Of a DNA stretch of 5,168 bases, positions 1 to 5,168 are shown piece after piece. Under the pieces are notes generated by a model. That model ran no database searches, was not told the DNA's origin, and worked only from the letters and a program-made list of their open reading frames with translations. Where the stretch lies: assembly GCA_007130545.1 (NCBI GenBank), contig SLSG01000218.1, positions 1 to 5,168 on the forward strand. The letters are read 5' to 3'. This DNA is from Bacteroidales bacterium (GTDB taxonomy: Bacteria > Bacteroidota > Bacteroidia > Bacteroidales > UBA7960). The position numbers and the translations under genes are program-made. Every line of letters starts with the position of its first letter. The stretch's first letter is position 1.

Positions 1-1050
1 ATCCGAATCAAAATGCCCGAAAACGAAGAAGTGCTGGTAAACGACCTGATACGGGGGGAAGTACGGGTCAGCAGCAAGCTGCTGGATGACAAGGTGCTGT
101 TCAAAAGCGACGGCATGCCTACCTACCACCTGGCAAATGTTGTGGACGATTACCTGATGAAAATCACCCATGTGATTCGGGGGGAGGAATGGCTGCCTTC
201 CGCACCCCTGCACGTTATGCTGTACCGTTTCCTGGGCTGGGAACAGCAGATGCCGGAGTTTGCCCACCTGCCCCTGCTGCTCAAACCCGACGGCAACGGC
301 AAGCTCAGCAAGCGGGACGGCGACCGCCTGGGATTTCCCGTATTTCCGTTGCAATGGAAAGACCCGGTTTCGGAAGAGGTCTCGAGCGGTTACCGCGAAG
401 CCGGATATTTTCCGGAGGCCTTTGTGAACTTGCTGGCCCTTTTGGGATGGAACCCCGGCACCGAACAGGAAGTATTCTCCATGGAGGAGCTGGTGCAGGC
501 CTTCAGCCTGGACCGGGTAGGGAAATCAGGATCAAAATTTGATCCGGAAAAGGCCAAATGGTTCAACCACCTCTACCTGCAACACAAACCCCTGCACGAA
601 GTGGCGGAAGCATTTACCAGCCTGCTTGAGGCCAAAGGGTTTCAGCGACCTGATGCTGCAAGGGCCGAAAGAATCGCCCGGCTGATGCGGGAAAGAGCAA
701 ATTTCATTCATGAACTGGTGGATCAGTCTGCTTTCTTTTTCCAGGCCCCGGAGAGCTACGATGAAAATTTTGTAAAGAAACGCTGGAAGGAGGACACACC
801 AGAGGTGTTGTCACAGGTGGCAATGCGTCTTTCCGGGCTGGACAGGTTCACCGCAGAGTCGATTGACCAGACCCTGCACACCTTCATGGAGCAAAGCGGC
901 CACGGGGCAGGAAAGATCATGCCCGGTTTGCGGCTGGCCCTGGTGGGAAGCGGGACAGGACCGGATATCAAGGAAATCATGGCGATCCTTGGCAAGGATG
1001 AGAGTCTCAGGAGGGTTGAAAAGGCGATTGCTTCGGTCAACCGTACGTAA
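1..1050 (+). CDS. gltX: Glutamyl-tRNA synthetase, C-terminal part (5' end outside window)
   Basis: Class I aminoacyl-tRNA synthetase that charges tRNA-Glu with glutamate in the cytoplasm. The frame is open from base 1, so the ATG at 13 is internal. The 349 visible residues fit the last two-thirds of a bacterial GluRS of roughly 500 residues, so about 150 N-terminal residues, including the HIGH motif, lie to the left. Visible landmarks are the DGMPTYHLANVVDD stretch followed by THVIRGEEWL, both conserved in the Rossmann fold, and the second ATP-binding signature KLSKR (a KMSKS variant) encoded at 301-315. The rest is the alpha-helical anticodon-binding region, including the LLALLGWNPG segment near 430-460. 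The LGFPVFPLQW stretch just after KLSKR agrees, from memory, with Bacteroidota GluRS. The 3' end overlaps the convergent DUF3109 gene by 14 bases. No clear intrinsic terminator follows. Identity is secure. Confidence 0.97.
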   Translation: MRIKMPENEEVLVNDLIRGEVRVSSKLLDDKVLFKSDGMPTYHLANVVDDYLMKITHVIRGEEWLPSAPLHVMLYRFLGWEQQMPEFAHLPLLLKPDGNGKLSKRDGDRLGFPVFPLQWKDPVSEEVSSGYREAGYFPEAFVNLLALLGWNPGTEQEVFSMEELVQAFSLDRVGKSGSKFDPEKAKWFNHLYLQHKPLHEVAEAFTSLLEAKGFQRPDAARAERIARLMRERANFIHELVDQSAFFFQAPESYDENFVKKRWKEDTPEVLSQVAMRLSGLDRFTAESIDQTLHTFMEQSGHGAGKIMPGLRLALVGSGTGPDIKEIMAILGKDESLRRVEKAIASVNRT

Positions 1051-1606
1051 ACCGGATGTATTCCTCCAGCTCCTGGTACCAATCTGCCCCGTATTTGCGG
1101 ACAAGTGCTTCCTTCAGGAATTTATACACCCTGACTTTTAGCTTTTTACCATGTTTTCGCGCCGGATCGCACAGCGGCCAGCGATGGTAGTTGAGGGCTT
1201 CGTAATTGGGATATTTGCTCACCCGTATCGGGTATAAGTGGCAGGAGACCGGCTTTTTGAAATCCACCAGCCCCTGTTCCCAGGCCTTCTCGATGGCACA
1301 TTTGGCGATCCCGGCCTCGTCAAAAAACACATAGGCACACTGACGGCCACTTACCAGCGGGGTGGTCAGCTCCCCCTGGAAATCCTTCACCCAGGGCCCT
1401 TCCAGCTCTACCGTTGAAATGCCTTCATCAATCATAAAGGGTTTTATTGTCGGATAGATTTGCTGCAACAGGAGGGTTTCCTCTTCTTCAAGCGGGGCGC
1501 CCGAATCCCCTTCCACGCAGCACCCGCCCAGGCAAGCCGGCAGGTCACACACAAAATGCTCAAGGTAGAGTTCATCCGACAACAAGGCATTTCCAAGGAT
1601 GATCAT
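1037..1606 (-). CDS. DUF3109 family protein (YkgJ-like cysteine cluster)
   Basis: Predicted 189-residue cytoplasmic protein of the DUF3109 / YkgJ-type family, thought to bind zinc or an iron-sulfur cluster; its biochemical role is unknown. Eight cysteines are visible: C20, C25, C29, C30 (a C-x4-C-x3-CC cluster in VCDLPACLGGCC), C90, C103, C122 (followed by H123) and C146. The GDSGAPLEEEE stretch after the CC pair and the SCHLYPIR segment are what I recall as family hallmarks. There is no signal peptide or membrane segment. The frame stays open upstream to a TTG at 1741, but ATG 1606 is preferred: it gives the usual family N-terminus, the extension looks non-conserved, and a good promoter element (1692-1699) lies between the two starts. 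The A-rich leader before the ATG lacks a Shine-Dalgarno sequence, as is common in Bacteroidota. It converges on gltX and overlaps it by 14 bases. Confidence 0.9.
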   Translation of the reverse strand: MIILGNALLSDELYLEHFVCDLPACLGGCCVEGDSGAPLEEEETLLLQQIYPTIKPFMIDEGISTVELEGPWVKDFQGELTTPLVSGRQCAYVFFDEAGIAKCAIEKAWEQGLVDFKKPVSCHLYPIRVSKYPNYEALNYHRWPLCDPARKHGKKLKVRVYKFLKEALVRKYGADWYQELEEYIRFTYG

Positions 1607-1691
1607 GTCGTTCTTTTTACGGCATACCGGGGCTCGCAAGCACTGATCTGCACATTCACCTGCAGGAAGCAAAATGCGGTTCCCGCGGGGG

Positions 1692-1699
1692 CAAAAGTA
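1692..1699 (-). promoter_or_regulatory. Bacteroidota-type -7 element for the DUF3109 gene
   Basis: On the minus strand this reads TACTTTTG, an exact match to the Bacteroidota primary-sigma -7 consensus TAnnTTTG, followed by a C-rich initial transcribed stretch. Transcription would start near 1686, giving a leader of about 80 bases before ATG 1606. A -33 TTG-type element is not obvious about 20 bases upstream. The position rules against use of the longer TTG start at 1741. Confidence 0.6.
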
Positions 1700-1786
1700 A
1701 TTAAAAAAGCGTATTGTTACACGCATGATCTCAAGGGACAAGGCCTGAATTGCCAGGCGTTATTTCGGAAAATCCCGGAAATTTGT

Positions 1787-1794
1787 TTTCTTTG
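1787..1794 (+). promoter_or_regulatory. Candidate -7 element for pdxB
   Basis: TTTCTTTG matches TAnnTTTG except for the second base. It ends only eight bases before the pdxB ATG, so a start about six bases downstream would give a leader of only a few bases, that is, a nearly leaderless message. No strong -33 element is visible; a TTTC near 1763 is the closest. Two copies of CGGAAA (1766-1771 and 1776-1781), ten bases apart, lie just upstream. This is a weak call from motif and position only. Confidence 0.35.
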
Positions 1795-1802
1795 TATGCA
1801 TT

Positions 1803-2936
1803 ATGATACACATCGTTGCAGACGCTGCCATTCCATTCCTTGGGGAGGCCCTTGAAGAGGCCGCCCGGGTTACATACATTCCGGGCAGGATGATCCGGCG
1901 TGAGCACCTCATGGATGCGGATGCCCTGCTGGTTCGGACCCGCACCCGCTGCAATGAGGAGTTGCTCCGGGGCACCCCGGTGAAGTTCATTGCTTCGGCC
2001 ACGATCGGCAGTGACCACATCGATTCATCCTACTGCGCAGAAAACGGCATTCAGTGGACAGCAGCCCCTGGTTGCAATGCCGGGGCAGTCAGGCAGTACG
2101 TCGCCTCGGCCCTGGCATGCATCATCCGGATGCAGAAAGCCAGATTTGACCAGGTCTGCCTGGGGGTCATCGGTGCCGGCAACATTGGCTCCAGGGTGGC
2201 GGAGATGGCTGAGACACTGGGCATCAGAACCCTGGTCAACGACCCTCCCAGGGAAGCGGCAGAAGGCGCCGGCGGTTTTACCAGCCTGGACAAGCTACTG
2301 GCTGAAGCAGACATTATCACCCTCCACGTACCCCTCAGCAGGGAGGGCAGGTTCCGGACCCTGCATTTGGCAGACCGGGACTTTTTCGGGAAGGTAAAGA
2401 AGGGGGCCTGGCTCATCAATACTTCCAGGGGAGAAGTGGCAGATACCATGGCCATCCTTCACGCGCTGAAGCAGGGAATAATCGGCGGATGCGCAATTGA
2501 TGTATGGGAGCAGGAGCCGGTAATTTCACCTGAACTGGCCGGCGCGGCTGCACTTGCCACCCCCCACATCGCCGGCTATTCTGTGGAAGGGAAAGCCAAT
2601 GGCAGCGCAATGAGTGTGCAGGCGATCAGCAGGTTTTTCGGAATCGGACTGGATTCATGGTACCCCAGGGGCCTGATTCCGCCGGATAAACCCCTGGTCC
2701 ATATGGACGGCAATTCGAATACAAGGGAGTCGCTGTTTACGCAGGCCATCCTGCATACCTATGCCATTCACCATGATTCGGTAAGGTTCAGGCGGGATCC
2801 GCAACAGTTTGAAAAGCTGAGGGAAAATTATGTATACCGCAGGGAACCGGGTGCCTTCCAGGTGAAATTGACTACCACGACAGAAGAGCATCGCCGGATG
2901 CTTGAAGACATCGGGTTCAGAATCTTTACCGGATAA
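1803..2936 (+). CDS. pdxB: Erythronate-4-phosphate dehydrogenase
   Basis: NAD-dependent oxidation of 4-phosphoerythronate to 2-oxo-3-hydroxy-4-phosphobutanoate, the second step of the DXP-dependent pyridoxal phosphate pathway, in the cytoplasm. The 377 residues match the family length. An N-terminal substrate-binding lobe contains VRTRTRCNEELL and SATIGSDHID (residues about 44-74), followed by the family signature AAPGCNAGAV (87-96). The Rossmann nucleotide-binding loop is GAGNIG (124-129), with D147 of NDPP placed to bind the adenosine ribose. The D-2-hydroxyacid dehydrogenase catalytic set is intact: R209 (in NTSRG), E238 and H255 (in TPHIAGYS), each one residue beyond the E. coli numbers. 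About residues 290-377 form the PdxB-specific C-terminal dimerisation domain, which separates it from SerA and other relatives. ATG 1803 gives the standard PdxB N-terminus. The stop is one base from that of the convergent membrane-protein gene. No other vitamin B6 gene is visible. Confidence 0.94.
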   Translation: MIHIVADAAIPFLGEALEEAARVTYIPGRMIRREHLMDADALLVRTRTRCNEELLRGTPVKFIASATIGSDHIDSSYCAENGIQWTAAPGCNAGAVRQYVASALACIIRMQKARFDQVCLGVIGAGNIGSRVAEMAETLGIRTLVNDPPREAAEGAGGFTSLDKLLAEADIITLHVPLSREGRFRTLHLADRDFFGKVKKGAWLINTSRGEVADTMAILHALKQGIIGGCAIDVWEQEPVISPELAGAAALATPHIAGYSVEGKANGSAMSVQAISRFFGIGLDSWYPRGLIPPDKPLVHMDGNSNTRESLFTQAILHTYAIHHDSVRFRRDPQQFEKLRENYVYRREPGAFQVKLTTTTEEHRRMLEDIGFRIFTG

Positions 2937-2937
2937 T

Positions 2938-3450
2938 CTATTCCTTTTTCAACATCAGGAACAGGTACAAGCTAAAAGCTGCCGAAGTGGCCAGCTGTAT
3001 CTGAAGTGGCGTGCCGATCAGGGATTCATTGGGAAGCACGGTCAGAATGGCAATGTATTTCAGACCATAATAGAATATCTTACTTAGCCAGATGCTTGCA
3101 AATATTGCGCCCAGGCGGTGCATGTACTTCACCAGGAAATAGAAAAGGGCCACATTGACGACCAGTTCGGCCGCGATCAGCGCGGATTTTATAAATACCG
3201 GATGGGCCGAGATCAGGTAAGAAAAGAACGGCAGGGTGAGCGCCAGCAGGAAAGCATTCTTCCGGTGGGTGTGCACCAGCGCCAGGATCAACATCAGCCG
3301 CATGGGTTCTATCAGATAAAGCTTGATGCTGAGCATATGCGACAAGGCAGGCAGGAAATAAATAAAGGCCACGGCGGTTATGTCCAGAAGTCCGGACCTG
3401 ATGGCGGTTTTCCAGTTGACACTGCTTATTACGGAAGGAATTGATGCCAT
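2938..3450 (-). CDS. Six-helix integral membrane protein of unknown function
   Basis: A 170-residue, strongly hydrophobic protein that I cannot name. About six membrane segments can be drawn: residues 20-40, 42-60, 65-81, 84-108, 113-138 and 148-166, with basic loops (THRK at 61-64, KYMHR at 108-112) and a KKE tail. Polar residues inside or next to helices include E48-P49, R51, H83-P84, K88, E95 and N99, suggesting a binding or transport role rather than a simple anchor. Size and helix count resemble the S component of an energy-coupling factor (ECF) transporter, but this is inference from topology, and no ATPase or T-component gene is visible. ATG 3450 is chosen over the in-frame TTG at 3567, because the extra 39 residues are polar and a good -7 element (3505-3512) lies between them. 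It is divergent from the DUF362 gene and convergent with pdxB. Confidence 0.8.
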   Translation of the reverse strand: MASIPSVISSVNWKTAIRSGLLDITAVAFIYFLPALSHMLSIKLYLIEPMRLMLILALVHTHRKNAFLLALTLPFFSYLISAHPVFIKSALIAAELVVNVALFYFLVKYMHRLGAIFASIWLSKIFYYGLKYIAILTVLPNESLIGTPLQIQLATSAAFSLYLFLMLKKE

Positions 3451-3504
3451 TGTTGGTTTTTTAAAATCATTATAAATAAGCCTGTTAGCAAGGGATTGCG
3501 GGTC

Positions 3505-3512
3505 CAAAAATA
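3505..3512 (-). promoter_or_regulatory. Bacteroidota-type -7 element for the membrane-protein gene
   Basis: The minus strand reads TATTTTTG, an exact TAnnTTTG match, preceded by a T-rich tract and followed by GACCCGC. Transcription would start near 3499, giving a leader of about 50 AT-rich bases before ATG 3450. No convincing -33 element is seen. It lies back to back with the plus-strand element at 3534-3541. Confidence 0.5.
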
Positions 3513-3533
3513 AAAAAAATTGTCGTGAAATGG

Positions 3534-3541
3534 TAATTTTG
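3534..3541 (+). promoter_or_regulatory. Bacteroidota-type -7 element for the DUF362 operon
   Basis: TAATTTTG is an exact TAnnTTTG match. Transcription would start near 3547, about 50 bases before ATG 3598. A TTG at 3520-3522 is too close to be a standard -33 element. A small inverted repeat (AGGAA, 3543-3547, and TTCCT, 3552-3556) sits at the predicted transcript start. Confidence 0.5.
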
Positions 3542-3597
3542 CAGGAAGAAGTTCCTTGAATCAGCAAATATTTGTCATAATAATTAACTCTTTGAAT

Positions 3598-4524
3598 ATG
3601 GACAGGCGGCAGTTTTTACAAAAAGGATTTATCTATTCTGTACTGACAGGATTGTATGCGTCAACAATAGGCAGGATTCCGGTGTTTGCATCCTCCAGGC
3701 AGGCCAGCGCAGGGGGGAACCATGACCTGGTGGCCGTTCGCGGAGGGGAACCCGTTCCGATGTACCGCCGTGCCATACAGGAAATGGGAGGCATGCAGCG
3801 CTATGTGAAACGCGGACAGCGCGTGGTGGTGAAGCCAAATGCCGCATGGGATACCTCCGTGGAAAGGGCCGCAAACACCAATCCCGACCTGGTGGGGGCC
3901 ATCATAAAAGACTGCCTGGATGCCGGGGCTTCTCAGGTCTTCGTATTCGACCATACCTGCGACAACTGGCAACGGAGCTATGAGAACTCGGGAATAGAGG
4001 CTGCCGTCAGGGCTGCTGGCGGACAAATGGTGCCCGGGAACTTTGAGCGCAATTTCAGGGAGGTGAAAATCCCAGGAGCGAAGCGGCTTACCGAGGCCAA
4101 GGTGCATGAACAGATCCTGGATGCCGATGTCTTCATCAACGTACCGGTTCTGAAACACCACGCCTCTACCAGCGTTACCATCGCGATGAAGAACCTGATG
4201 GGCATCGTGTGGGACAGAGGTTTCTGGCACCGCAACGACCTGCACCAATGCATCGCCGATTTTTGTCTGTTTCGCAAACCTGACCTGAACATTGTGGATG
4301 CCTACCGGGTAATGACCCAGAATGGTCCTAAGGGAACCTCGGTGTCTGATATTGCCATGATGCGAAGCCTGCTGATCTCACCGGATATCGTCGCAGTGGA
4401 TGCAGCGAGCAGCCTGATCTTCGGGACACAGCCGAATGAGGTTGGCCATATCCGGATCGCCGCAGAAATGAATCTGGGCCGGATTGACCTTGACCAGCTC
4501 AATATCAAGCGGGTAGCCATGTAA
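3598..4524 (+). CDS. DUF362 domain protein with Tat-type signal peptide
   Basis: A 308-residue DUF362 (PF04015-type) protein of unknown activity, predicted to be exported. It opens with a twin-arginine motif, DRRQFLQKG (residues 2-10), then a hydrophobic stretch to about residue 30 and a possible cleavage site after VFA (29-31). The DUF362 domain fills about 44-300: VVVKPNAAW (77-84), TNPDLVGAIIKDCLDAGA (94-111), VFVFDH (114-119), DVFINVPVLKHHAS (177-190) with TIAMKNLMG (194-202), and SPDIVAVDAASS (261-272). These are the usual blocks of the family. Its only cysteines (106, 121, 218, 223) do not form a CxxCxxC ferredoxin motif. ATG 3598 is chosen because it puts the twin arginines at the N-terminus; a TTG at 3556 would add 14 residues and falls in the predicted leader. 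A gap of 38 bases separates it from the membrane 4Fe-4S gene, so co-transcription is likely. The family is secure; the function is not known. Confidence 0.88.
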   Translation: MDRRQFLQKGFIYSVLTGLYASTIGRIPVFASSRQASAGGNHDLVAVRGGEPVPMYRRAIQEMGGMQRYVKRGQRVVVKPNAAWDTSVERAANTNPDLVGAIIKDCLDAGASQVFVFDHTCDNWQRSYENSGIEAAVRAAGGQMVPGNFERNFREVKIPGAKRLTEAKVHEQILDADVFINVPVLKHHASTSVTIAMKNLMGIVWDRGFWHRNDLHQCIADFCLFRKPDLNIVDAYRVMTQNGPKGTSVSDIAMMRSLLISPDIVAVDAASSLIFGTQPNEVGHIRIAAEMNLGRIDLDQLNIKRVAM

Positions 4525-4562
4525 ATCAGACATTTTACCCTTCTACCAATTAAATCCCTTTT

Positions 4563-5168
4563 ATGAACCTCCGGCACTTGAGAAAAATACGGATCGGGCT
4601 ATCCCTTCTGGTGATTGTCCTGTTCATACAATTGTTCATCGGGATCGATTCTATCCTGCTGCATTCACCCACCAATTTTTTCCTGCACCTGCAGCTCTTC
4701 CCTTCCATGCTGAGGTTTCTGGCATTGTTCTTTACCGTTAGCGGATTGGGGTTCGTGCTGGTGTTCCTTTTGACATTCTTCTTCGGAAGGGTTTATTGCT
4801 CCACTTTTTGTCCGATGGGCACCCTGCAGGATATCATCATCCGCCTGGCAGGCATTTTCAAGAAGAAGAAAAAACGCAAATTTGTTTACTCTGACAACCG
4901 GAAACGCATCCTTCGCTACGGAATCCTTTCCCTGACACTGGTATTTTGGGCCTTTGGAAGCTTATTCCTGCTCAACCTGCTGGACCCTTACTCCAACTTT
5001 GGAAAGATATCGGTAAGTTTTTTCCAGCCTGCGTATATCTGGCTGACCAACAACCTGGCCATCTTCCTGGAGGCCCGCGGGAATTATTCTGTGGCACCCA
5101 TGATGGTGAAAACCCTCCCATGGGATGTGCTGATGGTCTCGGCGGTCGTTTTTCTGACCGTGGCCATC
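4563..5168 (+). CDS. Membrane-bound 4Fe-4S protein, NapH/NosR/YccM-like (3' end outside window)
   Basis: The frame is open from ATG 4563 to the right edge, giving 202 residues of an incomplete protein. It starts with a short basic N-terminus and a first membrane helix (about residues 9-28), a periplasmic-looking loop, a second helix (52-74), then GRVYCSTFCPMGTLQD (75-90) with C79 and C83 followed by proline, the CxxxCP half-motif of polyferredoxin-like membrane proteins. A very basic cytoplasmic stretch (KKKKKRK, 100-106) follows, then a third helix (118-139), a DPYSNFGKI segment (141-149) and the start of a fourth helix (about 188 on). Relatives pass electrons between the quinone pool and periplasmic or cytoplasmic partners. 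Further cysteine motifs would be expected beyond the edge. It is probably co-transcribed with the DUF362 gene upstream. The subfamily and electron partners cannot be settled from this fragment. Confidence 0.85.
   Translation, partial: MNLRHLRKIRIGLSLLVIVLFIQLFIGIDSILLHSPTNFFLHLQLFPSMLRFLALFFTVSGLGFVLVFLLTFFFGRVYCSTFCPMGTLQDIIIRLAGIFKKKKKRKFVYSDNRKRILRYGILSLTLVFWAFGSLFLLNLLDPYSNFGKISVSFFQPAYIWLTNNLAIFLEARGNYSVAPMMVKTLPWDVLMVSAVVFLTVAI

Noticed and set aside
1068..1078. CCAG-CTC-CTGG hairpin just after gltX as a terminator
   Set aside because: The stem is only four base pairs, there is no T-tract after it, and it lies inside the DUF3109 coding region.
1607..1741. N-terminal extension of the DUF3109 gene to a TTG start at 1741
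   Set aside because: The added 45 residues do not look like the family N-terminus, and the best promoter element (1692-1699) lies inside the extension.
1460..1855. 131-codon plus-strand open frame across the DUF3109/pdxB spacer
   Set aside because: It overlaps both the DUF3109 gene (antisense) and the start of pdxB, and has no recognisable domain.
3451..3567. N-terminal extension of the membrane-protein gene to a TTG start at 3567
   Set aside because: The extension is encoded largely by the AT-rich divergent spacer, spans both promoter elements and adds no recognisable domain. The ATG at 3450 starts just before the first helix.
3556..3597. Earlier TTG start for the DUF362 gene
   Set aside because: It would put 14 residues before the Tat motif; the ATG at 3598 gives a standard twin-arginine N-terminus.
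3661..4248. 195-codon open frame on the minus strand opposite the DUF362 gene
   Set aside because: It lies wholly within a well-supported gene, its translation resembles no family I know, and it is explained by the codon composition of the other strand.
1..5168. CRISPR array, mobile element, tRNA or novel defence system
   Set aside because: No regularly spaced repeats, terminal inverted repeats, transposase or nuclease motifs, or cloverleaf-like sequence were found on either strand by reading.

Overview
The window looks like a chromosomal housekeeping segment from a member of the Bacteroidota, probably Bacteroidia-like. The evidence is the style of the GltX and PdxB proteins, a DUF3109 gene, starts preceded by A/T-rich sequence rather than Shine-Dalgarno motifs, and -7 elements of the TAnnTTTG type in the intergenic regions. 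The genes are moderately GC-rich by eye and the spacers are AT-rich. I see no sign of a mobile element, phage, CRISPR array, tRNA or rRNA.

Layout: (1) The 3' two-thirds of gltX (glutamyl-tRNA synthetase) runs rightward from the left edge to 1050. (2) A DUF3109 / YkgJ-like cysteine-cluster protein lies on the minus strand (1606-1037), its 3' end overlapping gltX by 14 bases. (3) A divergent intergenic region (1607-1802) carries a good Bacteroidota-type promoter for the DUF3109 gene and a weaker candidate for pdxB. (4) pdxB (erythronate-4-phosphate dehydrogenase, vitamin B6 synthesis) runs 1803-2936. (5) A small six-helix membrane protein of unknown function lies on the minus strand (3450-2938), its stop codon one base from that of pdxB. 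(6) A second divergent intergenic region (3451-3597) has back-to-back TAnnTTTG elements. (7) A rightward pair follows: a Tat-signal DUF362 protein (3598-4524), then the N-terminal part of a membrane-bound 4Fe-4S (NapH/NosR/YccM-like) protein (from 4563, cut by the right edge).

Functionally, gltX, the DUF3109 gene and pdxB look like independent genes in alternating orientation. The last two genes look like one transcription unit: an exported DUF362 protein with no iron-sulfur motif of its own beside a membrane protein that has one, which suggests an envelope redox module of unknown substrate. That module and the neighbouring unidentified six-helix membrane protein are the least explained parts of the window. 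I found no clear evidence of a wholly new type of system.
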